Positions 1 through 8,347 of a stretch of DNA of 64,000 nt are shown here, piece after piece. The notes beneath the pieces are model-generated. The model was not told the DNA's origin. It made no database searches and worked only from the letters and a program-made list of their open reading frames with translations. The position numbers were made by a program, and so were the translations under genes. Source of the DNA: CALXOJ01 sp034120015 (GTDB taxonomy: Bacteria; Spirochaetota; Spirochaetia; JAFGXN01); the NCBI GenBank assembly GCA_034120015.1, contig JAXEIF010000004.1, positions 1 through 64,000 of the forward strand, given 5' to 3'. The number at the start of each line of letters is the position of its first letter. Position 1 is the first letter of the stretch.

Positions 1-215
1 GTTTCGGAAAGACTTTTTCCGAACTGTTGGAAAAAGCCAGCGATACCGTTAATTTAAGCGAGCGGATGAGCGAACAGTTTGTTTTGGATCCGCAAAGCGT
101 CGATCACCACGATGTTACAATTGCGATTGCCGAAGCCAATATGGCTGTCACAATGACAAAAACAGTGACCGACGGTGTAATTCGTGCATATAAAGAAATA
201 ATTAACTTGCGATAA
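1..215 (+). CDS. fliE: FliE, flagellar hook-basal body junction protein (5' truncated by window edge)
   Basis: The reading frame is open from base 3, so the N-terminus lies outside the window. The visible 70 or so residues end in the FliE C-terminal pattern (DVTIAIAEANMAVTMT followed by a short helix ending IRAYKEIINLR). FliE links the MS-ring to the proximal rod and is exported by the flagellar type III apparatus. An internal TTG at 27 would give a short ORF but is not the real start, because homologous sequence continues upstream of it. The gene sits 60 bp before fliF, the usual order flgB-flgC-fliE-fliF in spirochetes, so flgB and flgC are expected just upstream. Confidence 0.9.
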   Translation, partial: FGKTFSELLEKASDTVNLSERMSEQFVLDPQSVDHHDVTIAIAEANMAVTMTKTVTDGVIRAYKEIINLR

Positions 216-235
216 TTTCAATTACAGGTTATAAT
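207..235 (+). promoter_or_regulatory. Candidate sigma-70-type promoter upstream of fliF
   Basis: TTGCGA at 207-212 and TATAAT at 230-235 are separated by 17 bp, in the fliE-fliF gap. The -35 element overlaps the end of fliE. Treponemal motility operons are known to be driven by sigma-70-like promoters rather than sigma-28, which fits. Whether it adds to read-through transcription from upstream is inference. Confidence 0.45.
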
Positions 236-275
236 AAAATGAAAAAATCGTTCTGTGTTCAAACTGGGAGGAAAA

Positions 276-1997
276 ATGAACGATAAATTGAAAGCTCTTG
301 CCGGTAATATCCGTGATCGGTGGCAGAAATGGTCGAAAATGCAGAAAGGAATTTTCGGCGGTGTTCTGGCATTGGCGGTGGTTGCCGTAATTGTTCTGAG
401 TGTGGTCAGTACACGTTCCGGTGCGACAGCTCTTTTCAGCGCGCCGATTACCGATACGGCGGCTTTTGACCGTATCGTGGTCAGGCTGGAAAAAGAGAGT
501 GTTCCTTTTACGACGACTCAGGACGGTCGTATTTTCGTGCAGAACAGTCGTGATGCACGGCGGCTGAAAGCCATTCTGATTCAGGAAGATTTGCTTCCTT
601 CCAATATCGAAACATGGAATTTCCTCGATGTCAACAAGTTTTCGGTTACCGATTTTGAAAAGAAAGAAAAAGTACGGCTTGCCATTGCCAAAGACCTCGA
701 AGAATTATTGAAATCTCTCGATGATATCGACAACGCTTCCGTTAAAATCGCCATGCCGGAAGAGACGTTATTTGCCGAGGACCAGAAACCGGTTACCGCA
801 TCTGTTGTTGTAACACCCTCGTTTTCATCGGATCTGGTTACTAACCGTGCCAAAATCGAAGGAATCGAGCGTCTGGTAACGAGAGCAATTCCCCGTATCG
901 ATCGGGAAAACATAACGATTACCGATAACTCCGGTATCGAGCTGAACAGTAAAAACTTTCAGATTGTCGACAGACTCCATCTGACGGAAGCACAGCTGAA
1001 AATCAAACAAAAAGCCGAAAAACTGCTGTACGAAAAGGTCAAACGGATTCTGACCAATAACGGAACGGGAAGCGCGCCGATTCCTCCGTCGCGCATCAGT
1101 ATTTCGCCTGTCGAAATCGACATGCAGTTTAACGAGGAATCATATATTTACGACGAAATTCTCCCGATTATTCTGAAAGCGGACAACCCAGATACGCCTT
1201 ACGATGATCAGCAGATTATCGAAAAAGTTCTGGTCGAATCGGTTGTCAATAACGAAGAATATAACGGTACAGGATTTAACCCGGAAGGGCCGGCAGGTGT
1301 GGAAGGTCAGGTGCCGCCTGCATATAAAGATTTGCAGGGTCTTGTGGCCAAATACGGTAAAAATCAGAACGAAAGCCGTTACGAAACCAGTAAAAAACAG
1401 ACTAAAGTCAATAAGACCCCGTGGCAGATCAACGGCATTTCCGTTTCCGTCCTGATTGACGGTATTACCGTTAAAGAACGCGATGCAAAGGGCAATTATG
1501 TCGAATCCTCAAACGGCGGTATCAAACGGACTTACACACCCGTTGATGCCGATACAATGAGAAATTTGCAGGCTGCTGTCGAAGGGGCGATTCGCTACGA
1601 TAAAAACCGCGGAGATATCGTTCAGGTCAAGAATGTCAAATTTGACCGGACCGCCGAATTCGACGATGAGGACAGTGCTTACCGGACATCGAAAAAAGTG
1701 AAAAATGCGGTTTTCATGACGCTGCTCGCATTGGTCATTTTGTTTTCACTGATTATTTTTATTCGCATGATTGTTCATTGGCGGGAACGTCGCCGTAAAC
1801 TTCGCGAAGAAATGCGGGCCCGTCAGATTGCCATGGAGCGCGAAGCTATGTTAAATAAGCTGGACAGCCAGATTAACATTCCGCTTACGGGCGAAGACGG
1901 CGAAAAGAACGAGCTGTTCCGTGAGGCTCAGGTTATGGCGCGAGAACATCCCGAAGATGTTGCCCAGTTAATCAGAGCCTGGTTGGTGGAGGAATAG
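276..1997 (+). CDS. fliF: FliF, flagellar MS-ring protein
   Basis: FliF forms the inner-membrane MS-ring on which the export apparatus and C-ring assemble. The 573-residue product has a transmembrane segment at about residues 25-45, a large periplasmic part with ring-building motifs, a second transmembrane helix at about 485-505 (TLLALVILFSLIIFIRMIV) and a cytoplasmic tail ending in the FliG-binding stretch (REHPEDVAQLIRAWL). I chose ATG 276 because GGGAGG lies about 5 bases upstream. The frame is open from a GTG at 255, but that start would put the ribosome binding site inside the gene. fliG begins directly after the stop codon. Confidence 0.96.
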   Translation: MNDKLKALAGNIRDRWQKWSKMQKGIFGGVLALAVVAVIVLSVVSTRSGATALFSAPITDTAAFDRIVVRLEKESVPFTTTQDGRIFVQNSRDARRLKAILIQEDLLPSNIETWNFLDVNKFSVTDFEKKEKVRLAIAKDLEELLKSLDDIDNASVKIAMPEETLFAEDQKPVTASVVVTPSFSSDLVTNRAKIEGIERLVTRAIPRIDRENITITDNSGIELNSKNFQIVDRLHLTEAQLKIKQKAEKLLYEKVKRILTNNGTGSAPIPPSRISISPVEIDMQFNEESYIYDEILPIILKADNPDTPYDDQQIIEKVLVESVVNNEEYNGTGFNPEGPAGVEGQVPPAYKDLQGLVAKYGKNQNESRYETSKKQTKVNKTPWQINGISVSVLIDGITVKERDAKGNYVESSNGGIKRTYTPVDADTMRNLQAAVEGAIRYDKNRGDIVQVKNVKFDRTAEFDDEDSAYRTSKKVKNAVFMTLLALVILFSLIIFIRMIVHWRERRRKLREEMRARQIAMEREAMLNKLDSQINIPLTGEDGEKNELFREAQVMAREHPEDVAQLIRAWLVEE

Positions 1998-1998
1998 A

Positions 1999-3066
1999 AT
2001 GAGCTATACAGACGCAGTTCAGGGAAAAAGTACAGGCACGAAAAAAACAGGTTCGGCATTACATAAAAAAGAAATGACAGGGCGGCAGAAGGCAGCTGTT
2101 TTTCTGGTTCTGATGGGAACCGAAGTCGCATCCGAAATCTTCAAACATTTACGTGAAGATGAAATCGAAGCACTGACATTTGAAATTGCCCGTGTCGAGA
2201 ATGTTGATGCTTCCGATAAGGAGATGGTTCTGGCCGAATTCAAAGATCTGATGATGGCTCAGAATTTTATTACAACAGGCGGTATCGATTATGCCAGGGA
2301 GCTGCTGGATAAGTCTTTAGGTGCTCAAAAAGCAGCGGATGTTATCAACCGCTTAACAAATTCTTTGCAAATCAGGCCGTTTGATTTTATCCGCAGAACC
2401 GATCCGGCTCATCTTATGAACTTTATTTTACAGGAACACCCCCAGACAATTGCTTTGATTCTCGCTTATCTGGAACCGCAGAAAGCGGCTGTTATTCTCG
2501 GCGGTCTGCCTTCCGAAGACCGCAGTGACGTTGCCAAACGGATTGCGACAATGGACAGAACGTCTCCGGAAGTTCTTCGGGAAGTGGAACGGGTTCTCGA
2601 AAAGAAACTGTCGACTCTTTCCAGTGAAGATTATACATCTGCCGGCGGTGTCGAGAGTATTGTCGAGATTCTTAACCTGGTTGACCGTTCGACGGAAAAA
2701 ACAATTATCGAAACCTTGGAAGAGGACGATCCCGAACTGGCGGAAGAGATCAAAAAAAGAATGTTTGTGTTCGAAGATATTGTTCTGTTGGACGACCGTT
2801 CCATTCAGCGTGTTGTGCGTGAAGTTGAGGGTAACGAATTGGCAAAAGCGCTCAGAGGTGTGGATGCCGAAGTTCAGGATAAGATATTTAAGAACATGAG
2901 TAAACGTGCGGCTCAGACTCTGAAAGAAGAAATGGAATATCTGGGACCGATTCGTTTGAAGGATGTCGAAGAAACGCAGCAAAAGATTGTGGCCATTATC
3001 CGTAAACTGGAAGACCAGGGTGAAATTGTTGTGGCCCGTACCGGAGAGGACGAAGTTATTGTTTAA
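1999..3066 (+). CDS. fliG: FliG, flagellar motor switch protein
   Basis: FliG couples the MS-ring to the C-ring and contacts MotA to generate torque. The 355-residue protein shows the FliG N-terminal domain (about 25-125), the middle domain with the EHPQ motif (EHPQTIALILAYLEPQKAA, near residue 140) and a C-terminal domain with the charged torque helix (about 280-310, including DDRSIQRVVREVEGNELAKAL). It starts one base after the fliF stop, with its ribosome binding site (GGAGGAA) inside the fliF end. Spirochetes usually carry two FliG paralogs. By operon position this is the one linked to fliF (the FliG2 type), the one known to be needed for rotation in Borrelia. Confidence 0.97.
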   Translation: MSYTDAVQGKSTGTKKTGSALHKKEMTGRQKAAVFLVLMGTEVASEIFKHLREDEIEALTFEIARVENVDASDKEMVLAEFKDLMMAQNFITTGGIDYARELLDKSLGAQKAADVINRLTNSLQIRPFDFIRRTDPAHLMNFILQEHPQTIALILAYLEPQKAAVILGGLPSEDRSDVAKRIATMDRTSPEVLREVERVLEKKLSTLSSEDYTSAGGVESIVEILNLVDRSTEKTIIETLEEDDPELAEEIKKRMFVFEDIVLLDDRSIQRVVREVEGNELAKALRGVDAEVQDKIFKNMSKRAAQTLKEEMEYLGPIRLKDVEETQQKIVAIIRKLEDQGEIVVARTGEDEVIV

Positions 3067-3107
3067 TGCCCGGTTGTCAATGACAAAGGAAACAGAGGAG
3101 TAGTAAC

Positions 3108-4016
3108 GTGGCAAGAAATGTCTTTAAATCGTATGAATTGCCTTTGCTGAATCAGCCGGTAAAAATTATGCCGCCGGAATTGTATTCCGATACAAAAGAA
3201 ACCGAAACCGAGCCGGTTGCCGTTTATGACGGGCCGACCGTAGCCGAACTCGAGGAGGAGGCCAACCGCTTTCGGATTCGTTTTGAGCAGGAAAAAGAGG
3301 AAATGGTTCGTCGTGCCCGCGAAGAAACCGAAGCTGTCCGAAACAGCGAGGCAGCGGCTCTGACACGGATGAAAAATGAAGCGGTTGCCGAAGCCGATTC
3401 GATCCGCGATACGGCCAAAAAAGATGCCGAGGAGATTATTGCCAAAGCGAAAGCCGAAGCCGAAGCGCTTCTTGCCGGGGCCGAAGCCTCACGCCAATCT
3501 GTTTCCGACGAAGCCCGTAAAGAAGGTTATGCTGCCGGACAGAAAGAAGGTTATAATATCGGAAAAGAAGAATCCGAGCGTCTGATTAATAAACTTCATG
3601 TGATGCTGACCGGGGTTGCCGAAAAACGGCGTGAGATTATCGATGAGTCGGAATCTCTGATTGTCGATCTGATTCTGAATATTGTACATAAAGTTGTACG
3701 TTCCATTACCGAGTCCCAAAAAGAGGTCGTGGTCGAAACGGTTCTGAAAGCACTGGGTAAACTGAAAACCTCTGCCGACGTTACGTTGCGCGTCAATTTT
3801 GATGATGCCGCGTTAACCACCGAACACATGAAGCAGTTTTTGAAAAAAGTCGAAAAAGTCAAATCGATTACCGTAATCGAAGATTCCTCCGTTGATCGCG
3901 GCGGCTGTATTGTCGAAACGGATTACGGATCGATTGATGCCCGTATTTCCAGTCAGTTGCGTGAAATTGAAGATAAAATCCGCGAACTGTCGCCGCTGGT
4001 GAGTCAGCCGCGCTGA
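3108..4016 (+). CDS. fliH: FliH, flagellar export ATPase stator/regulator
   Basis: FliH binds the export ATPase FliI and links it to the export gate and C-ring. The 302-residue protein is Ala/Glu-rich and strongly coiled-coil from about residue 40 to 150, with a GxxxG-like glycine-repeat patch (KEGYAAGQKEGYNIGKEE). It ends in the conserved C-terminal domain (about 175-295) that resembles the V-type ATPase peripheral stalk. It starts at GTG 3108 with GAGGAG 7 bases upstream. It lies between fliG and fliI in the standard order. Confidence 0.93.
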   Translation: MARNVFKSYELPLLNQPVKIMPPELYSDTKETETEPVAVYDGPTVAELEEEANRFRIRFEQEKEEMVRRAREETEAVRNSEAAALTRMKNEAVAEADSIRDTAKKDAEEIIAKAKAEAEALLAGAEASRQSVSDEARKEGYAAGQKEGYNIGKEESERLINKLHVMLTGVAEKRREIIDESESLIVDLILNIVHKVVRSITESQKEVVVETVLKALGKLKTSADVTLRVNFDDAALTTEHMKQFLKKVEKVKSITVIEDSSVDRGGCIVETDYGSIDARISSQLREIEDKIRELSPLVSQPR

Positions 4017-4043
4017 TTATCCGGAATGCATCGGGGGAGGGCT

Positions 4044-5390
4044 ATGCAGGTTCAGGAAGATGTCCGGATCGGATTATTTGACAAATATACCGCTTTGATC
4101 GACCGGCTGGACCCGGTTAGGTATGTCGGTGTCGTTAAGAAATGTACCGCTTCCATGATTATCAGTGAAGGACCGCAGGCTTCCATCGGAGAGTTATGCG
4201 AAATTCTTTCCCTTCGTACCGGCGAAAAATATCTGGCGGAAGTCATTGCGTTCGAAGACAACGAAGTCAAACTTTTTCCTTACCAGTCCGTTTCCCATAT
4301 CGAGAAGGGCAGCCTTGTTGCCGCTTTGGGACGGCCGTTGTCGATTCCTGCCTCGGAAGAGTTGTGCGGTCGTGTGATTGACAGTCTCGGCCGTCCGATT
4401 GACGGAAAAGGACCGCTGCGCGTTGCCCGGCACATTTCCGTTTTTAACAGACGTCCGCATGTTTTGACCAGAAAGCCGATTAATGAGCGGATTCTGACCG
4501 GCGTGAAAGCCGTTGATTTTTTTACACCGTTGGGGAAAGGGCAGCGTATCGGACTGTTTGCCGGAAGCGGTGTCGGCAAGTCAACCTTGATGGGTATGAT
4601 GGCAAAGGATTCGTCTGCGGATGTCAATGTGATTGCCCTTATCGGGGAACGCGGACGGGAAGTTTCCGAATTTATAAATGACACACTCGGAGAGGAAGGA
4701 ATGAAACGTTCCGTCGTTGTTGTTTCCGACTCTTCCGATACTCCGCTTTCCCGTTTTCGCGGAGCTTATACCGCAACAGCGATTGCCGAATTTTTTCGTG
4801 ACCGCGGTAAGGATGTTATGCTCTATTTCGATTCCGTAACGCGGCTGGCCATGGCGATTCGCGAAATCGGCCTGGCATCCGGGGAAGTGGCGGCATCGCG
4901 CGGTTACACGCCGAATGTTTTTTCATCCCTGCAGGAGCTGCTCGAACGGTGTGCAACTTCCGATAAAGGTACCATTACCGGAATTTATACCGTTCTGGTC
5001 GAAGGCGGCGATTTTGACGAGCCGATTACCGACTGCGTGCGCGCCATTATCGACGGGCACATTATTCTGGATCGGAAACTGGCGGAGCGGGGTCAGTATC
5101 CGGCCATTGACGTACTGGCATCGCTGTCACGGCTTGAAAACGCGGTGGCTTCCCGATTCCAGCGTCAGGCAGCCGCCAAAATCCGCAGTTTAATCAGTGT
5201 TTACCGCGAACGGAAAGATTTGATTGATGTCGGAGCCTATTCCCGAGGTACCGACTGGTTGACGGACGAAGCTATCGATAAAATCGACGGGATTAACCGT
5301 TTTCTGTCGCAGGATGTTGATGAATCGGTTTCGTTCGAATCCATTTGCCGGGAAGCGGCTGCGTTAACAGGAACGGAGATAACGGCCTGA
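4044..5390 (+). CDS. fliI: FliI, flagellum-specific type III export ATPase
   Basis: FliI is the F1-ATPase-beta-like hexameric ATPase that energises export of rod, hook and filament subunits. The 448-residue product has Walker A GSGVGKST at 174-181, a DSVTR Walker B region (VMLYFDSVTRLA) and the Glu of the RGREV motif (IALIGERGREVSEF). Start ATG 4044 is preferred over ATG 4026 because GGGGGAGG lies just upstream of it. The stop is immediately followed by the fliJ ATG, so the two are translationally linked. Confidence 0.97.
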   Translation: MQVQEDVRIGLFDKYTALIDRLDPVRYVGVVKKCTASMIISEGPQASIGELCEILSLRTGEKYLAEVIAFEDNEVKLFPYQSVSHIEKGSLVAALGRPLSIPASEELCGRVIDSLGRPIDGKGPLRVARHISVFNRRPHVLTRKPINERILTGVKAVDFFTPLGKGQRIGLFAGSGVGKSTLMGMMAKDSSADVNVIALIGERGREVSEFINDTLGEEGMKRSVVVVSDSSDTPLSRFRGAYTATAIAEFFRDRGKDVMLYFDSVTRLAMAIREIGLASGEVAASRGYTPNVFSSLQELLERCATSDKGTITGIYTVLVEGGDFDEPITDCVRAIIDGHIILDRKLAERGQYPAIDVLASLSRLENAVASRFQRQAAAKIRSLISVYRERKDLIDVGAYSRGTDWLTDEAIDKIDGINRFLSQDVDESVSFESICREAAALTGTEITA

Positions 5391-5391
5391 T

Positions 5392-5826
5392 ATGAAAAAA
5401 TTTGCCTTTGCTCTGCAACCGGTTTTGAATTTGAGAGAACAGGAAGAGAAAACGGCGCGAACGGAACTCGGTAAACGGACTGCCGAATGTGACCGGATTC
5501 GCAGGCGGATGGCCGATCACATCAATCTTTTAGGTCGTTTTGTCGGGGAGGAAAATCGGGATGTCGACTGGCAGGCTTATCAGGAGACAGCCGATTTTAT
5601 CAGAACACAAAACTGTCGTCTGACCGATGAACTCGGTCAGGCGGAAGAACGGCGTCGGGAAGCGCTTGATGTTTACAGACAGGCGTTGAACCGAAAAAAA
5701 GTATTCGAAAAACTGAAAGAACGTCGAGAAGAAGAATTTCTCCGCAATCAGAGGGAAAAAGAAAATAAAATACTTGACGATTTGTTTGCTTCACGGGAAA
5801 CTTATAAAAGGAGTTTAAAAAAATGA
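5392..5826 (+). CDS. fliJ: FliJ, flagellar export chaperone (coiled coil)
   Basis: A 144-residue, almost wholly helical, highly charged coiled-coil protein with the FliJ opening pattern (FAFALQPVLNLREQEEKTARTEL). FliJ acts as the gamma-like stalk inside the FliI hexamer and as a chaperone-escort factor. It starts one base after fliI ends and its stop overlaps the next start as ATGA (5823-5826). Sequence conservation in this family is low, so the call rests on architecture plus position. Confidence 0.9.
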   Translation: MKKFAFALQPVLNLREQEEKTARTELGKRTAECDRIRRRMADHINLLGRFVGEENRDVDWQAYQETADFIRTQNCRLTDELGQAEERRREALDVYRQALNRKKVFEKLKERREEEFLRNQREKENKILDDLFASRETYKRSLKK

Positions 5827-6449
5827 AGACCATTCGTTATAAAAGCGAACGCAGCAGAAAATTGTTTCAGATTCTGATTTTGTCTTTGCTCATTGTGATT
5901 GCCGGAATGGGGGCTCTGATAGCTTTCGATTATTTGGGGCTGATTCATCTTAATTTCCTGAAGCGTGATTACATCGACCCGCAATTTACACAGCGTGTGG
6001 ATTTAACGGGAATCGACCTGCTTGACAGCGAGCGGCTTTATAAAATCTGGGGATCGATGGACGAATGGGAATCCGAACTGAAGGCAGAGGCCGAAAATCT
6101 GGCTTTAAAAGATAAAGAGGTCGAAGAGAAGATGGCCCTATTGACGGCCGAAACCGATGCCTTTCGTAAAGAACAGGAAAGTCAGGCGGCAAAACAGCGT
6201 GATACCGAGAGCCGCGAACGTAAATTTTATGATATTACCGTTAATTTACTTGGTATGCCGCCCGAAACCGCTGTCAAAAGTTTGGAAAAAATGGCCGATT
6301 ATGATGTAATCGAAATTTTGAAAAGTGCCGATAAAATAGCAGAAGAGAGGAATCAGGGAAGTATGAGTTCTTACTGGCTCTCTTTGATGGAACCCGAAAA
6401 GGTTGCGGCAATCAACAGGAAACGGCTTCAGGCGCCCGCAGGCGAATAA
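5823..6449 (+). CDS. flbB: FlbB, spirochete periplasmic flagellar collar protein
   Basis: A 208-residue protein with an N-terminal membrane anchor (about residues 17-40, FQILILSLLIVIAGMGALIAF), a long coiled coil (about 75-135) and a short C-terminal helical domain (DIEILKSADKIAEERNQG region) reminiscent of the MotE/MgtE-N fold. In Borrelia the gene between fliJ and fliK is flbB, whose product is the base of the spirochete-specific collar that recruits stators. Position, length and topology all match. The ATG overlaps the fliJ stop by ATGA. Assignment is by architecture and synteny; direct sequence recognition is moderate. Confidence 0.82.
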   Translation: MKTIRYKSERSRKLFQILILSLLIVIAGMGALIAFDYLGLIHLNFLKRDYIDPQFTQRVDLTGIDLLDSERLYKIWGSMDEWESELKAEAENLALKDKEVEEKMALLTAETDAFRKEQESQAAKQRDTESRERKFYDITVNLLGMPPETAVKSLEKMADYDVIEILKSADKIAEERNQGSMSSYWLSLMEPEKVAAINRKRLQAPAGE

Positions 6450-6458
6450 AAATAATAG

Positions 6459-6487
6459 AAGCCTTCCTGTTGAAGGGAGGCTTTTTT
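6459..6487 (+). promoter_or_regulatory. Hairpin that buries the fliK ribosome binding site, with terminator-like T tract
   Basis: Left arm AAGCCTTCC (6459-6467) pairs with GGGAGGCTT (6475-6483) with one G-U pair, across a 7-base loop. It is followed by a run of T to 6487. The right arm contains GGGAGG, which is the only ribosome binding site for the TTG start of fliK at 6486. The structure therefore looks like an intrinsic terminator and at the same time hides the fliK start. Confidence 0.7.
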
Positions 6488-7856
6488 GATAGTTACAGGT
6501 CAGCACTCATTTCCTTTTTCTTCAATGAATGACGGAGAGAACGGTACAAAACTGTTTCCGGAAACCGGCGACGGACTGTCGTTTGCCGAGTTATTGGGAA
6601 GAAACGGAACACAGTATGAGATCGCTCTCGACAGTGAAGAGAACCGTCGTGTCGAGATTCTCAGCGAATCGGTTTTAAATGAAAATAACGGCTATCAGGT
6701 CGTTGTCGGTGAGAACGGCAATCCGGTTACCGAAATCAGGGAGACGGCAGAATATGCCTCTCAGGCGGTAGCGGATGCCGGGGCCCCGGATTCCGATCCG
6801 GCGGAACAAAATACTGCCGTACAGGCAAACCGAACCGCCGAAGCCGAAAACGAGAAACAGTCGCGTAATATTGCGGCTTCGGAGCGTGCCGTTTCGGCGG
6901 AAAACCGGGAATCCCGTCCTGAAAAAACCGCGGTTGACGGTCATCCGAACGAATGGCAGCCCAAACAGCCTCTAAAGAAAAACGACACCGTTAAAACCTC
7001 TTTGCGGGAAAAAGAGGGATCTGCCGAAAAAGTTTTCCTCGACAACACAAAAGGCGGTACGGAAGAGTCGGTAAAAGCCTCATCACTTGCCGGTAAGGCT
7101 CAAATCAAAAAAACAGTCGATGTTTCCAAAGGGGAAACTGTCAGGGAGGGCGTGAAAGCGGCCGTACTCGAAAGCGGCGAAGCCGCAGCAACGCGGTTGG
7201 AGCGTATTGTCTCTGTTTCCGTTTTGCGTACGGAAAATTCAAAAAAAGGAGTCGGTTCTGTCGGGGAGAAATCCCGTAAATCTTTGAGCGAAACGGCCGG
7301 AAGCGGGGAAAAGACTGTCGCAGCGGATAAAAAGGTGACAACCGATTCAGTGACAACTCTTTTGAGTCAGCCGTTCAAAGAACCGGTTGCATTCGAAAAA
7401 AACATACAGGGGGTCAGCAAAGCCGATCTGGTACGGGAACTCAAAGAGCAGGGATCTTCCGAAATTCTGCGCGAAGCAAAAATCCTGGTCAAAGACGGAC
7501 AATCGGGAGAAATCAAACTGATTCTTCGTCCGCAGGAGCTGGGAACCGTAAAAATTAACCTGATTTTGGAAAATAAACATATAGTCGGGAAAATTTTTGT
7601 CGACAATAATATAGTGAAGGATGCGTTGCAGACTGCATTCGGCGATTTGAAAGAGGTGTTTGCCGAGCAGGGGATGGAACTGGGCGCTCTCGATGTTTTC
7701 GTCAGTCAGGAATCGAAACAGGATAATGTATTTTCGGATCATGAAGAGATTGATGTGACACCGCTGAAAATCGCCCGTGCCGTCGGCGCGGTCGAAAAGC
7801 ACGCGGAAATTATCCGCTCCCGATATGAAGGCAGCGGAATCGATATAGAGGTTTAG
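6486..7856 (+). CDS. fliK: FliK, flagellar hook-length control protein
   Basis: FliK is secreted through the flagellar export gate as a molecular ruler and switches export specificity through FlhB. The 456-residue protein has a long, low-complexity, charged N-terminal part (to about 320) and a conserved C-terminal domain (about 330-425) with the FliK signature (GEIKLILRPQELGTVKINL). The best start is TTG 6486, 5 bases after GGGAGG; an in-frame ATG exists only 14 codons later without a site. The rare start codon combined with the upstream hairpin suggests low translation. This is the gene known as flbC in Borrelia operon nomenclature. Confidence 0.88.
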   Translation: MIVTGQHSFPFSSMNDGENGTKLFPETGDGLSFAELLGRNGTQYEIALDSEENRRVEILSESVLNENNGYQVVVGENGNPVTEIRETAEYASQAVADAGAPDSDPAEQNTAVQANRTAEAENEKQSRNIAASERAVSAENRESRPEKTAVDGHPNEWQPKQPLKKNDTVKTSLREKEGSAEKVFLDNTKGGTEESVKASSLAGKAQIKKTVDVSKGETVREGVKAAVLESGEAAATRLERIVSVSVLRTENSKKGVGSVGEKSRKSLSETAGSGEKTVAADKKVTTDSVTTLLSQPFKEPVAFEKNIQGVSKADLVRELKEQGSSEILREAKILVKDGQSGEIKLILRPQELGTVKINLILENKHIVGKIFVDNNIVKDALQTAFGDLKEVFAEQGMELGALDVFVSQESKQDNVFSDHEEIDVTPLKIARAVGAVEKHAEIIRSRYEGSGIDIEV

Positions 7857-7864
7857 GAGGAATG

Positions 7865-8332
7865 ATGGAAGTATCCGGTATGAATCCGAACGTACAGATG
7901 AACCGTTATCTGAACACGGAAGAAAGAGGTCTCCTTGAGTCATCGGTGGCCGAATTAAACAGTGATTTAACGGCCCGTAACAAGCGGGTTGCCAAAACCG
8001 AAATGGGAAAAGATGATTTCCTTCTGATTCTGGTAAAGCAGCTGTCCAATCAGGATCCGACCGCGCCGGTAGAAGATAAGCAGTTTATCGCTCAGATGGC
8101 GCAGTTTTCGTCCTTGGAACAGATGACCAATATGTCGGAAGGGTTTAACCGTCTGTCGGAAGTGATTGCCGCTTCGAATTCGGCCGCTTTAATCGGTCGT
8201 GAGGTAACTGTTGTCGACGGTGAAAATACGGTGACCGGAGTCGTCGAAGAGGTAAAAGGCCGTGAATATCCTCAGGTGAGAATTAACGGATATTATTACA
8301 GTTTTGATAAAGTCGAGAGCGTTCGCTCGTAA
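7865..8332 (+). CDS. flgD: FlgD, hook-cap protein
   Basis: FlgD caps the growing hook and is needed for FlgE polymerisation. The product (about 155 residues) has the family's conserved N-terminal core (MGKDDFLLILVKQLSNQDPTAP, then FIAQMAQFSSLEQMTNM) and a short C-terminal beta region. It is shorter than enterobacterial FlgD (about 230), as is usual when the tudor/Fn3-like C-terminal part is reduced. ATG 7865 is a better distance from AGGAGG than the overlapping ATG 7862. It is followed 15 bp later by flgE. Confidence 0.93.
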   Translation: MEVSGMNPNVQMNRYLNTEERGLLESSVAELNSDLTARNKRVAKTEMGKDDFLLILVKQLSNQDPTAPVEDKQFIAQMAQFSSLEQMTNMSEGFNRLSEVIAASNSAALIGREVTVVDGENTVTGVVEEVKGREYPQVRINGYYYSFDKVESVRS

Positions 8333-8347
8333 TCGGGAGGTTCTATT

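Noticed and set aside
207..212. Sigma-28 promoters (TAAA-N15-GCCGATAA type) inside the flagellar operon and before flaA
   Set aside because: I looked for the consensus before fliF, fliK, fliL and flaA and did not find it. The visible matches are of the sigma-70 type, as known in treponemes.
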